NCBI RefSeq assembly: GCF_902506505.1
Contig: NZ_LR733406.1
Coordinates: forward strand, 434,001-498,000
DNA length: 64,000 nt
Source of the DNA: Pseudomonas sp. 8AS
GTDB taxonomy: Bacteria > Pseudomonadota > Gammaproteobacteria > Pseudomonadales > Pseudomonadaceae
Direction: 5' to 3'
The position numbers were made by a program, and so were the translations under genes. The notes under the pieces are model-generated. The model was not told where the DNA came from. It saw nothing but the letters and a program-made list of their open reading frames with translations, and made no database searches. Below are positions 17,564 through 26,508 of the stretch, piece by piece; position 1 is the stretch's first letter; the number at the start of each line of letters is the position of its first letter.

Positions 17564-18979
17564 GTGATCAAGAAGATCCTCATCGCCAACCGCGGCGAGA
17601 TTGCCGTCCGTATCGTGCGCGCCTGCGCCGAGATGGGCATCCGCTCGGTGGCCGTGTATTCCGAGGCGGATCGCATGGCGCTGCACGTCAAGCGCGCCGA
17701 CGAGGCGCACAGCATCGGCGAAGACCCGCTGGCCGGCTATCTGAACCCGCGCAAGCTGGTGAACCTGGCCGTGGAAACCGGCTGCGACGCCCTCCACCCC
17801 GGCTACGGTTTCCTCTCGGAGAACGCCGAGCTGGCGGAGATCTGCGCCGAGCGCGGGATCAAGTTTATCGGCCCCAGCGCCGAGGTGATCCGCCGCATGG
17901 GCGACAAGACCGAGGCGCGGCGCAGCATGATCGCCGCCGGCGTGCCCTGCACCCCGGGCACCGAGGGCAACGTGGCGGATATCGCCGAGGCCCTGCGCGA
18001 AGGCGAGCGCATCGGTTACCCGGTGATGCTCAAGGCCACCTCCGGCGGCGGCGGGCGCGGCATCCGCCGCTGCAACAGCCGCGAGGAGCTGGAACAGAAT
18101 TTCCCGCGGGTGATTTCCGAGGCGACCAAGGCCTTCGGCTCGGCCGAAGTGTTCCTGGAAAAATGCATCGTCAATCCCAAGCACATCGAGGCGCAGATCC
18201 TCGCCGACAGCTTCGGCAACACCGTGCACCTGTACGAGCGCGACTGCTCGATCCAGCGCCGTAACCAGAAGCTGATCGAGATCGCCCCCAGCCCGCAGCT
18301 GACCCCCGAGCAGCGCGCCTATATCGGCGACCTGGCCGTGCGCGCGGCCAAGGCGGTGGGCTACGAGAACGCCGGCACCGTGGAGTTCCTGCTCGCCGAG
18401 GGCGAGGTGTACTTCATGGAGATGAACACCCGGGTGCAGGTGGAACACACCATCACCGAGGAGATCACCGGCATCGACGTGGTGCGCGAGCAGATCCGCA
18501 TCGCCTCTGGCCTGGAGCTGTCGGTCAAGCAGGAAGACATCCAGTACCGCGGCTTCGCCCTGCAGTTCCGCATCAACGCCGAAGACCCGAAGAACAACTT
18601 CCTGCCCAGCTTCGGCAAGATCACCCGCTACTACGCCCCCGGCGGCCCCGGCGTGCGCACCGACACGGCGATCTACACCGGCTACACCATTCCGCCGTAC
18701 TACGATTCCATGTGCCTGAAACTGATCGTATGGGCACTGACCTGGGAAGAGGCGATGGACCGCGGCCTGCGCGCCCTGGACGACATGCGCCTGCAGGGGG
18801 TGAAGACCACTGCCGCTTACTACCAGGAAATCCTGCGTAACCCCGAGTTCCGCAGCGGCCAGTTCAACACCAGCTTCGTCGAAGCCCATCCGGAACTGAC
18901 CAACTATTCGATCAAGCGCAAACCGGACGAGCTGGCCCTGGCCATCGCTGCCGCCATCGCCGCCCACGCCGGCCTGTGA
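17564..18979 (+). CDS. pycA: Pyruvate carboxylase subunit A (biotin carboxylase)
   Basis: This 471-residue ATP-grasp biotin carboxylase starts IKKILIANRGEIAVRI, carries the ATP-binding glycine loop ATSGGGGRGIR and ends with the biotin carboxylase C-terminal domain. It carboxylates the biotin on the PycB subunit using bicarbonate and ATP. The start is GTG, with GAGGAA eight bases upstream. The protein is almost identical in plan to the two-subunit pyruvate carboxylases of pseudomonads. The 11-base gap to pycB indicates an operon. Confidence 0.95.
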   Translation: MIKKILIANRGEIAVRIVRACAEMGIRSVAVYSEADRMALHVKRADEAHSIGEDPLAGYLNPRKLVNLAVETGCDALHPGYGFLSENAELAEICAERGIKFIGPSAEVIRRMGDKTEARRSMIAAGVPCTPGTEGNVADIAEALREGERIGYPVMLKATSGGGGRGIRRCNSREELEQNFPRVISEATKAFGSAEVFLEKCIVNPKHIEAQILADSFGNTVHLYERDCSIQRRNQKLIEIAPSPQLTPEQRAYIGDLAVRAAKAVGYENAGTVEFLLAEGEVYFMEMNTRVQVEHTITEEITGIDVVREQIRIASGLELSVKQEDIQYRGFALQFRINAEDPKNNFLPSFGKITRYYAPGGPGVRTDTAIYTGYTIPPYYDSMCLKLIVWALTWEEAMDRGLRALDDMRLQGVKTTAAYYQEILRNPEFRSGQFNTSFVEAHPELTNYSIKRKPDELALAIAAAIAAHAGL

Positions 18980-18990
18980 GGAATTGAGCC

Positions 18991-20799
18991 ATGACTAAGA
19001 AGATCACCGTTACCGATACCATCCTGCGCGACGCCCACCAGTCGATCATCGCCACGCGCATGCGCACCGAAGACATGCTGCCGATCTGCGACAAGCTCGA
19101 CCAGGTCGGCTACTGGTCCCTGGAAGTCTGGGGCGGCGCCACCTTCGACGCCTGCGTGCGCTTCCTCAAGGAAGACCCCTGGGAGCGCCTGCGCAAGCTC
19201 AAGGCCGCGCTGCCCAACACCCGCCTGCAGATGCTCCTGCGCGGGCAGAACCTGCTCGGCTACCGCCACTACAGCGACGACGTGGTGCGCGCCTTCGTGG
19301 CCAAGGCCGCGGTCAACGGCATCGACGTGTTCCGCATCTTCGACGCGATGAACGACGTGCGTAACCTGCGCGTGGCCATCGAGGCGGTGAAGGCCGCCGG
19401 CAAGCATGCCCAGGGCACCTTGAGCTACACCACCAGCCCGGTGCACACCGTGGCCGCCTTCGTCGAGCAGGCCAAGGCCATGCAGGCCATGGGCATCGAC
19501 TCGATCGCGATCAAGGACATGGCCGGCCTGCTCACCCCCTACGCCGCCGCCGACCTGGTCAAGGCGCTGAAGGCCGAGATCGACCTGCCGGTGTTCGTGC
19601 ACAGCCACGACACCGCCGGCATGGGCGCCATGTGCCAGCTCAAGGCCATCGAGGCCGGTGCCGACCATATCGACACCGCGATCTCCAGCTTCGCCTGGGG
19701 CACCAGCCACCCGGGCACCGAGTCGATGGTCGCCGCGCTCAAGGGCAGCGAATACGACACCGGTCTGGACCTGGAGCTGCTGCAGGAAATCGGCCTGTAC
19801 TTCTACGCCGTGCGCAAGAAGTACCACCAGTTCGAGAGCGAGTTCACCGCCGTGGACACCCGCGTGCAGGTCAACCAGGTGCCGGGCGGGATGATGTCCA
19901 ACCTGGCCAACCAGCTGAAGGAGCAGGGCGCCCTGCACCGCATCAACGAAGTGTTCGCCGAGATCCCCAAGGTGCGCGAAGACCTCGGCTTCCCGCCGCT
20001 GGTCACCCCGACCTCGCAGATCGTCGGCACCCAGGCGGTATTCAACGTGCTGGCCGGCGAGCGCTACAAGACCATCACCAACGAGGTCAAGCTGTACCTG
20101 CAGGGCCGCTACGGCCGCGCGCCGGGCAAGATCAACGAACACCTGCGCTTCCAGGCGATCGGCAGCGAGGACGTGATCGACGTGCGCCCGGCCGACCTGA
20201 TCAAGCCGGAACTGGCCAAGCTGCGCGAGGAAATCGGCGCCCTGGCCAAGTCCGAGGAAGACGTGCTGACCTACGCCATGTTCCCCGACATCGGCCGCAA
20301 GTTCCTGGAAGAGCGCGCCGCCGGCACCCTGACCCCGGAAGTGCTGCTGCCGATCCCGGAAGCCGGCGGCGTGGCCGCGGCCGGCGGCGAAGGCGTACCG
20401 ACCGAGTTCGTCATCGACGTGCACGGCGAGAGCTACCGTGTGGACATCACCGGCGTCGGCGTGAAGGGCGACGGCAAGCGCCACTTCTACCTGTCCATCG
20501 ACGGCATGCCGGAAGAGGTGGTGTTCGAGCCGCTCAACCAGTTCGTCGGCGGTGGCGGCAGCAAGCGCAAGAGCGCCAGCGCCCCGGGCGATGTCAGTAC
20601 CACCATGCCGGGCAATATCGTCGAGGTGCTGGTCAAGGAAGGCGATCAGGTCAAGGCCGGCCAGGCCGTGCTGATCACCGAGGCGATGAAGATGGAAACC
20701 GAAGTGCAGGCGCCGATCGCCGGTACCGTCAAGGCCATCCACGTGGCCAAGGGCGACCGGGTGACCCCCGGTGAAGTGCTGGTGGAGATCGAAGGTTGA
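18991..20799 (+). CDS. pycB: Pyruvate carboxylase subunit B (carboxyltransferase plus biotin carrier)
   Basis: This 602-residue protein has an HMGL-like carboxyltransferase domain (TDTILRDAHQS near the N-terminus) and a C-terminal biotinyl domain with the biotin-accepting Lys in EAMKMETE (about residue 568). It transfers the carboxyl group to pyruvate to give oxaloacetate. It is often annotated oadA, but the adjacent biotin carboxylase and the absence of sodium-pump subunits indicate the anaplerotic carboxylase. A terminator follows directly. Confidence 0.95.
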   Translation: MTKKITVTDTILRDAHQSIIATRMRTEDMLPICDKLDQVGYWSLEVWGGATFDACVRFLKEDPWERLRKLKAALPNTRLQMLLRGQNLLGYRHYSDDVVRAFVAKAAVNGIDVFRIFDAMNDVRNLRVAIEAVKAAGKHAQGTLSYTTSPVHTVAAFVEQAKAMQAMGIDSIAIKDMAGLLTPYAAADLVKALKAEIDLPVFVHSHDTAGMGAMCQLKAIEAGADHIDTAISSFAWGTSHPGTESMVAALKGSEYDTGLDLELLQEIGLYFYAVRKKYHQFESEFTAVDTRVQVNQVPGGMMSNLANQLKEQGALHRINEVFAEIPKVREDLGFPPLVTPTSQIVGTQAVFNVLAGERYKTITNEVKLYLQGRYGRAPGKINEHLRFQAIGSEDVIDVRPADLIKPELAKLREEIGALAKSEEDVLTYAMFPDIGRKFLEERAAGTLTPEVLLPIPEAGGVAAAGGEGVPTEFVIDVHGESYRVDITGVGVKGDGKRHFYLSIDGMPEEVVFEPLNQFVGGGGSKRKSASAPGDVSTTMPGNIVEVLVKEGDQVKAGQAVLITEAMKMETEVQAPIAGTVKAIHVAKGDRVTPGEVLVEIEG

Positions 20800-20804
20800 G
20801 TCCC

Positions 20805-20830
20805 AGGGGCGCGTAAGCGCCCCTTTTTTT
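20805..20830 (+). terminator. Rho-independent terminator after pycB
   Basis: A perfect 8-bp stem AGGGGCGC / GCGCCCCT with a GTAA loop is followed by seven T residues, directly before the bicarbonate transporter gene. Confidence 0.88.
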
Positions 20831-20852
20831 GTCTTCAGAAAGGAGGTGTGGG

Positions 20853-21788
20853 GTGGACCCGGTGGTGTTGTTCTTCGTCTTCGGTCTGGTCGCCGGGCTA
20901 TTGAAGAGTGAGCTGAAACTACCGGCGGCGTTGTACGAGACGCTATCGATCATCCTGCTCCTGGCCATTGGTCTGCATGGAGGCGTGGAGCTGGCCGAGC
21001 AGGCCAGCCTGCAACTTTTGGGGCAGGCGGCACAGGTGTTGGGGCTAGGTATCGGCTTGCCGTTGCTGGCCTTCGCCCTGTTGCGCGGGCTGCGCTTTGA
21101 CCGAGTCAATGCGGCGGCGGTGGCCGCGCATTATGGATCGGTGAGTGCGGGTACCTTTGCCGTGGTGGTGGCTTACCTGGTGTCGCGCGAGATCTACTTC
21201 GAGAGCTACATGCCGCTGTTCGTGGCGATTCTGGAGATTCCGGCAATTCTGGTCGGCATCTTGCTGGCCAAGGGTGTCAGTCGCGGTACCGACTGGAGAG
21301 AGCTGGGCCGCGAGATATTCCTCGGCAAGAGCATCATGCTGCTGCTCGGCGGTCTGGTGATCGGTGCCATCGCCGGCAAGGAGGCGATCAAGCCGCTGGA
21401 GCCGCTGTACACCAGCATGTTCAAGCCGGTGCTGGCGTTCTTCCTGCTGGAAATGGGCCTGATCGCTTCCGGCCAGCTGGGTGCGCTGAAGCAATTCGGC
21501 TTGCGCCTGGCGACCTTCGCCCTGCTCATGCCGCTGCTCGGCGCGCTGATTGGCGCCTTGCTGGCGCGAGGTATGGACCTGAGTCTGGGCGGCACGGCGA
21601 TGCTCGCCACCCTGGCCGCCTCGGCGTCCTATATTGCCGTGCCGGCGGCGCTGCGCCTGGCCCTGCCCGAGGCCAATCCCTCGCTGTCACTGACGGCTTC
21701 GCTGGGCATTACCTTCCCGTTCAATATCCTGGTCGGCATACCGCTCTATCTGGCGCTGGCCGAACAGTTGATCGCCTGGGGGCTTTGA
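20853..21788 (+). CDS. SbtA-like sodium-dependent bicarbonate transporter
   Basis: This 311-residue membrane protein of the SbtA family (DUF897) has about ten hydrophobic segments in two repeats. LPAALYETLSIILLLAIGLHGG near the N-terminus matches the family. It should import bicarbonate with sodium. The start is taken as GTG at 20853, seven bases after a strong AAAGGAGG; no ATG is available there. It is followed one base later by a PII-like gene, the SbtA-SbtB pair known from cyanobacteria. Its position after pyruvate carboxylase suggests that it supplies bicarbonate for carboxylation. Confidence 0.85.
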   Translation: MDPVVLFFVFGLVAGLLKSELKLPAALYETLSIILLLAIGLHGGVELAEQASLQLLGQAAQVLGLGIGLPLLAFALLRGLRFDRVNAAAVAAHYGSVSAGTFAVVVAYLVSREIYFESYMPLFVAILEIPAILVGILLAKGVSRGTDWRELGREIFLGKSIMLLLGGLVIGAIAGKEAIKPLEPLYTSMFKPVLAFFLLEMGLIASGQLGALKQFGLRLATFALLMPLLGALIGALLARGMDLSLGGTAMLATLAASASYIAVPAALRLALPEANPSLSLTASLGITFPFNILVGIPLYLALAEQLIAWGL

Positions 21789-21789
21789 G

Positions 21790-22092
21790 ATGAACGTACA
21801 TACTCGCACCTTGCTCACCGTGATTGGCGAAGCGGCGCTGGAGAAGAAGTTGCTGGCCGACCTGGAAACCCTGGGCGCGCCGGGCTGGACCATTTCCGAC
21901 GCCCGTGGCCGTGGCGGCCGCGGCGTGCGCAGCGCCGGCTGGGACACCGAAGGCAACATCCGCCTGGAGGTGATCTGTGCGCGCGAGCTGGCCGAGTGCA
22001 TCGCCGAGCACCTGCAGCAGCGCTATTACGCCAACTACGCGATGGTCTGCTATCTGTCCGACGTGCAGGTGCTGCGCCCGGAGAAGTTCTAG
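21790..22092 (+). CDS. SbtB-like PII-family signalling protein
   Basis: This 100-residue PII-like protein matches the SbtB group: a first strand (RTLLTVIGEAALEKKLLADLETLG), a short T-loop region GARGRGGRGVR-like (ARGRGGRGVRSAGW) and a terminal LRPEKF. SbtB binds SbtA and adenine nucleotides and gates transport. The tyrosine used for uridylylation in GlnB is absent from the T-loop. It is tightly coupled to the transporter gene. Confidence 0.85.
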   Translation: MNVHTRTLLTVIGEAALEKKLLADLETLGAPGWTISDARGRGGRGVRSAGWDTEGNIRLEVICARELAECIAEHLQQRYYANYAMVCYLSDVQVLRPEKF

Positions 22093-22116
22093 CAGCGCGA
22101 CTCGTATGAGCAAGAA

Positions 22117-22141
22117 AAAGGGGAGCCTAGGCTCCCCTTTG
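22117..22141. terminator. Bidirectional terminator between sbtB-like and DUF1127 genes
   Basis: AAAGGGGAGCC TA GGCTCCCCTTT is a near-perfect palindrome with A and T runs on the two sides. It can serve the convergent genes on both strands. Confidence 0.85.
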
Positions 22142-22157
22142 TTCGTATCGGCCGGAC

Positions 22158-22373
22158 TCAGCGCCAGAACGGCTTGCTGACCTCGACCTGGCGCTCGTAC
22201 AGGCTGATGCCGGCGTCGGCCAGCAGGCGTTCGTCCAGGCGGGCCAGCTGGTGGCGGCTGACGATGCGGCGTTTCCACAGCAACAGGGTGGCGATGACCT
22301 GCAGCGGCAGGCTGCCGCGGGCGTTGCTGGAGCTGTCTTGAAAGAGCGAGTCGGAACTGAGGGTACGTTCCAT
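22158..22373 (-). CDS. DUF1127 (YjiS-like) small protein
   Basis: This 71-residue protein has the DUF1127 pattern RRIVSRHQLARLDERLLADAGIS, an Arg-rich domain in small regulatory proteins of proteobacteria. The N-terminus is polar. Members affect phosphate, carbon or RNA metabolism in some alphaproteobacteria; the role here is unknown. Confidence 0.8.
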   Translation of the reverse strand: MERTLSSDSLFQDSSSNARGSLPLQVIATLLLWKRRIVSRHQLARLDERLLADAGISLYERQVEVSKPFWR

Positions 22374-22814
22374 GGTGGTGCTTCCTTCCGCTTGTGGCGG
22401 GGTGAGAGTGTGTTCGTCTGGAGAAGTATTTTCCTGACTAAATGGTCGTTTTTGTAGGCACAGCTGCGGTTAATTGCAGGGCTATTTGTTAGTCAGCTTG
22501 GTAACTGTTCTGCTTTTTTGTCGGCAACTGTACTGGTCATCCGTGAAAAGTCAGGCAGTAGGCGCAATGGCGAGACTTTCCACTGCAGCTGATGAGAATT
22601 GCGGCAAATTGGTGGCGGTACAGTTGTTTTCTGAGCCGGATAATTGTCGATCTGTTATTGCCCGGATCGTGCTGTTTCCGGCCGTCGCGGCGGTCCATGA
22701 TTTTCTCAATGGTGCCCATGCAAATCGCCACGTTGCCGCTGGCCGATGCCGGGCCAGCTAATCGGCCAAGACGGCAGCAGTTGGGGTCGTGTATCCGCGG
22801 CGCCTGAGCAGGGC
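22374..22814. other. AT-richer intergenic region with short repeats
   Basis: No convincing gene is visible. The region has several related short words (AACTGTTC, AACTGTACTGG, GGTACAGTTG, ATCTGTTATT) that could be binding sites. A short open stretch on the plus strand (from about 22717, MQIATLPLADAGPANRP) might be the remaining N-terminus of a lost divergent regulator gene of MocR type. This is a weak inference. Confidence 0.35.
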
Positions 22815-23035
22815 TCAAGCAGCACAGTGGCGCTGGAGGAAGTCGGCGATCAGCGGGTTGACCCGTTGCGGATGGGTGATCGGGCCCATGTGGCCGAGCT
22901 CGGCGAATTCCACCCGCTGCGCCTGGGGCAGCGCGCCGGCGAGCAGGCGGGCGACTTCGCGGGCCGAGACCGGCGACTGCCGGCCGACCAGGTAGAGCAC
23001 CGGCACCTGCAGCCAAGCCGCTGCCGCCGCCGTCC
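22815..23035 (-). pseudogene. C-terminal remnant of an alpha/beta hydrolase
   Basis: The frame encodes VPVLYLVGRQSPVSAREVARL and ends GHMGPITHPQRVNPLIADFL. This is the C-terminal segment of an alpha/beta hydrolase with the catalytic-His region (GHMGPITHP). The nucleophile domain is missing; upstream the frame runs into a poly-Ala stretch and then the next gene. There is no proper start or ribosome site, so it is a truncated gene. Confidence 0.65.
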
Positions 23036-23085
23036 ATCCCGCCGTCCGGCAGCGGCCGGGCGGTCGGCGCCGGGCTGGCTGGGGC

Positions 23086-24198
23086 TCAGCTGCCGGTCTT
23101 GATCTTGCTCCAAGTGCGGGTGCGCACCCGCTCGATCTTCTGCGGCAGCGGTTGCAACACGTAGAGGGTCTTCTGCGCCTCGGCGGTCGGGGTCAGGTTG
23201 GGATTGTCGCGGATTGCGGCTTGCACCAGCGGCATGGCGTCCTTGTTCGGGTTGGGGTAGCCGAGGAAGTCGGAGATCGGCGCCACCACTTTCGGCTCCA
23301 GCAGGTTGTTGAGGAACTCGTGGGCCTCGGCGACGTTCTTCGCGCTTTTCGGAATGGCGAAGGAGTCGAACCACAGCGGTGCGCCTTCCTTGGGCAGGCG
23401 CCAGTCGACCACCACGCCGTTGCCGGCTTCCTTGGCGCGGTTGGCGAACTGGTAGAAGCTGCCCGAGTAGCCGATGGCCACGCAGATGTCGCCGTTGGCG
23501 ATATCGGTCATGTACTTGGCCGAGTGGAAGTAGGCGATGTAGGGGCTGATCTTCTGCATCAGCTCGCCGGCCTTTTCATAGTCTTTCGGGGTGCGACTGT
23601 TCGGATCCAGGCCCAGGTAGTGCAGGGCGATCGGCAGGATCTCGCCGGGCGAATCGAGCACGGCCACGCCGCACTGCTTGAGCTTGCTGATGTTCTCTTC
23701 CTTGAAGATCAGGTCCCAGCTGTCCACCGGGGCATCCTCGCCGAGCACGGCCTTGACCTTGGCCGGGTTGAAGCCGATCAGCACGGTGCCGTACATGTAG
23801 GGCACGGCGTACTGGTTGCCTGGGTCGTTGGCGGTCATCAGCTCGAGCAGGGCCGGGTCGAGGTGCTGCCAGTTGGGCAGCTGGCTCTTGTCCAGCTTCT
23901 GGAACACCCCGGCCTTGATTTCGTTTTCGAGGAAGGTATTGGTCGGCACCACCAGGTCGTAGCCGGAGTTGCCGGTGAGCAGCTTGGCCTCCAGCGACTC
24001 GTTGGTGTCGAACAGGTCCCAGGTCAGTTTGATCCCGGTGTTCTGGGAAAACTCCTTGGGTACCGACGGCAGCATGTAGTCGGCCCAGTTGTACACGCGC
24101 AGTTCGCGCTGCGGGTCCGCGGCTTGTACCTGGGCCGTGCCGGCCAGCAGGGCGGTGCTGCACAGGGTGGTAGCGATCAGCTGGTGGAGTTTGTTCAT
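23086..24198 (-). CDS. PotF-like polyamine-binding periplasmic protein
   Basis: This 370-residue PotD/PotF family binding protein has a signal peptide of about 26 residues (cleavage near VQA-AD). The mature start LRVYNWADYMLPSVPKEFSQNTGIKL is typical of putrescine/spermidine binders. No permease or ATPase gene is next to it, so it works with a transporter encoded elsewhere or as a sensor. It is downstream of an acetylpolyamine deacetylase gene on the same strand (24-base gap), which suggests joint use of acetylated polyamines. Confidence 0.9.
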   Translation of the reverse strand: MNKLHQLIATTLCSTALLAGTAQVQAADPQRELRVYNWADYMLPSVPKEFSQNTGIKLTWDLFDTNESLEAKLLTGNSGYDLVVPTNTFLENEIKAGVFQKLDKSQLPNWQHLDPALLELMTANDPGNQYAVPYMYGTVLIGFNPAKVKAVLGEDAPVDSWDLIFKEENISKLKQCGVAVLDSPGEILPIALHYLGLDPNSRTPKDYEKAGELMQKISPYIAYFHSAKYMTDIANGDICVAIGYSGSFYQFANRAKEAGNGVVVDWRLPKEGAPLWFDSFAIPKSAKNVAEAHEFLNNLLEPKVVAPISDFLGYPNPNKDAMPLVQAAIRDNPNLTPTAEAQKTLYVLQPLPQKIERVRTRTWSKIKTGS

Positions 24199-24222
24199 CT
24201 TGTTCTCCTCATGCGGGGCGCG

Positions 24223-25254
24223 TCAGGCGCCCTGGAAACCTTCGAGTACGTTGACGGCGTTGATGCCGATTTCCGCCACTGCGTAGCCGCCTTCCATGAC
24301 GAACAGGGTCGGTTTGCCGAGGGCGGCGATGCGCTGGCCCATGCGCAGGTAGTCCGGGCTGTCGAGCTTGAACTGGGAGATCGGGTCGTCCTTGAAGGTG
24401 TCGACGCCGAGCGAGACCAGCACCACGTCCGGAGCATAGGCGGCGATGCGCTGGCAGGCGCTGTCGAGGGCGGCGCCCCAGGCGTCCCAGGCGCTGCCGG
24501 CGGCCAGCGGCAGGTTGAGGTTGAAGCCGCGCCCGGCGCCTTCGCCGACCTCGTCGGCATAGCCGAGGAAGAACGGGAACTCGAAGCTCGGGTCGCCGTG
24601 GATCGAGGTCACCAGCACGTCGTTGCGCGCATAGAAGATCGACTGGGTGCCGTTGCCGTGGTGGTAGTCGACATCCAGGATGGCCACCCGCAGGGCGCCC
24701 TGGTCGAGGCAGGCCTGGGCGGCGATGGCGGCGTTGTTCAGGTAGCAGTAGCCGCCCATCAGGTCGGCGGCGGCGTGGTGGCCCGGCGGCCGGCACAGGG
24801 CGAAGGCGCTGCGTGCGCCGGCGGCGATCTCGCGCTGGGCGCTGAGGGCGACTTGGGCCGAGCTGTACACGGCCTGCCAGGTGCCGGCGGTGATCGGCGC
24901 GCCGCCGTCGAAGCTGTAGTAGCCGAGCTGGCCGTGCAGGCTGTCCGGCAGCTTGTGGCGCAGGGTGCGTGCCGGCCAGGTGAAGGGCAGCAGGTCGCCG
25001 TTGGGGTTGCCCGCGGCCGCCCAGCGCGCCCAGGCGCCTTCGAGGAAGGTGAGGTAGTCGGCGCCGTGGATGCGCTCGATCGGCGCCATGCCGAAATCGT
25101 TGGGGCCGCGCACCTCGCCCAGGTTGCGCTCCTTGACCCGCTGCAGCACGTGGTCGGCGCGCGAGGGCATTTCGAAGCAGGGCTTCAGCTCGCCGTCGAT
25201 CAGCTCGCAGCGGCCGTGGTGCAGGCGGTGGTCGTCACTGTAGAAGGTCAGCAT
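24223..25254 (-). CDS. Acetylpolyamine amidohydrolase (class II histone deacetylase fold)
   Basis: This 343-residue zinc-dependent deacetylase has RPPGHHA and DVDYHHGNGTQ, which contain the catalytic His pair and metal ligands, and the late EGGYAV block. Its length and N-terminus (MLTFYSDDHRLHHGRCEL) match the AphA/AphB enzymes of P. aeruginosa that release acetate from acetylputrescine and acetylcadaverine. It is followed by a PotF-like binding protein gene, consistent with polyamine scavenging. Confidence 0.9.
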   Translation of the reverse strand: MLTFYSDDHRLHHGRCELIDGELKPCFEMPSRADHVLQRVKERNLGEVRGPNDFGMAPIERIHGADYLTFLEGAWARWAAAGNPNGDLLPFTWPARTLRHKLPDSLHGQLGYYSFDGGAPITAGTWQAVYSSAQVALSAQREIAAGARSAFALCRPPGHHAAADLMGGYCYLNNAAIAAQACLDQGALRVAILDVDYHHGNGTQSIFYARNDVLVTSIHGDPSFEFPFFLGYADEVGEGAGRGFNLNLPLAAGSAWDAWGAALDSACQRIAAYAPDVVLVSLGVDTFKDDPISQFKLDSPDYLRMGQRIAALGKPTLFVMEGGYAVAEIGINAVNVLEGFQGA

Positions 25255-25376
25255 CTTGTTGTTCTCCTGGCAATGCATCTGGCGCCATTGTTGGCAGTGC
25301 CGTGGCCGGGAGAAAACGACCGGAGCGGCCACAAGGGGATAGATGTGGCCAATTTGTTGAAACCTGCATGCCCGTC

Positions 25377-26372
25377 TCAGGCGCGGAAGCGACTGGGCGG
25401 CAGCCCGCTCCAGCGCTGGAAGGCATGGCGGAAACTGGCGGTTTCACTGTAGCCCATGGCCTCGGCAATCTGGTGGATGGGCAGCTCCTGCTGTTCCAGC
25501 AGCTGGCGGGCGCGGCTGAAACGCAGTTCGTCGAGCAGGCTCTGGTAGCTGCTGCCGGCATCGTGCAGGTGGCGGCGCAGGCTGCGCGGCGAGCAGTGCA
25601 GCTGCGCCGCCAGACCTTCCAGCCCCGGCGGCGCCTGCAACTGGGCGGCGAGCAGCTGGCGACAGCGGGTGACCAGGGTCTGCCGGCTGACGAAGGTGGC
25701 GTTGAGCTGGCGGCACTGTTCGCGCATGTCGCGTGCGGTCACCGGGTCGGCCAGCGGCAGGCGCCGTTCCAGCCAGGTGCGGGGGAAGCCGAAGGCGTTG
25801 CGCGCGGCGCCGAACTGGTGCGGGCAGGCGAAGCTGGCGGCGTACTGCGCCTCGTAGGCGGGGGCGGCATGGCGGAACTGCGCGCCGACCAGGGGCAGCG
25901 GCTGGCCGAGCAGGTCGTCGCAGATCAGCTTCATCGAGGCCAGGCAGAACTCCACGTTGAAGGTCTGCAGTTCGGCCTGGTCGCGGTAGCCGTCGGCGCA
26001 CAGCCAGACGCTGTCGCCGTCGTCCACCAGGCTCAGCTCGAAGTAGGTGCCGAGCAGCGCCGGGTACTCCAGGGCCAGCCGCAGGGCGTCACCCAGGGTA
26101 GCGCTGGCGAGCAGGGTGTAACCGAGCGCGCCGTAGGAGGAAACGTGCATGCGCCGGCCCAGCAGCAGGCCGAGCTCCTGGCAGTGGGCCAGGGCATTGG
26201 CGCACACGCGCATTTCCTGGGCGGTGCTGATGCGGATATCCGGGTGCTGCAGGTCGGCCAGGCGAATGCCGCTGCCGGCCAGCAGGGCTTCGGCGCTGAC
26301 GCCGGGGTGGTCGCCGAGGGTCTGCAGGATCAGGGCGACGCTGTGCAGGGTGGTGAGGTGGGAATGCAGCAT
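25377..26372 (-). CDS. AraC-family regulator with arabinose-binding-like N-domain
   Basis: This 331-residue regulator carries a C-terminal AraC double helix-turn-helix (about residues 230-325, with IHQIAEAMGYSETASFRHAFQRWSG). Its N-terminal effector domain is like those of OruR/ArgR-type regulators of amine catabolism. The ATG at 26372 (MLHSHLTTLHS) is preferred over an upstream TTG. It is read in the same direction as the deacetylase and PotF-like genes and may control them. Confidence 0.82.
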   Translation of the reverse strand: MLHSHLTTLHSVALILQTLGDHPGVSAEALLAGSGIRLADLQHPDIRISTAQEMRVCANALAHCQELGLLLGRRMHVSSYGALGYTLLASATLGDALRLALEYPALLGTYFELSLVDDGDSVWLCADGYRDQAELQTFNVEFCLASMKLICDDLLGQPLPLVGAQFRHAAPAYEAQYAASFACPHQFGAARNAFGFPRTWLERRLPLADPVTARDMREQCRQLNATFVSRQTLVTRCRQLLAAQLQAPPGLEGLAAQLHCSPRSLRRHLHDAGSSYQSLLDELRFSRARQLLEQQELPIHQIAEAMGYSETASFRHAFQRWSGLPPSRFRA

Positions 26373-26508
26373 GGCGACACCGCCAGTGAAGGATGCCAAT
26401 TCAGACGCAAGAAGTATGCCCCGGCAGGCAGCGGAGGGTCACCGCCAACTGTGATGGACGGCGTGCGCCGGGCGTCTATTTCGCCTCGTGGATAGGTGGA
26501 GACAGGCC

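Noticed and set aside
18904..20742. 612-residue minus-strand frame opposite pycB
   Set aside because: Shadow of pycB; low-complexity His/Val/Gly-rich product.
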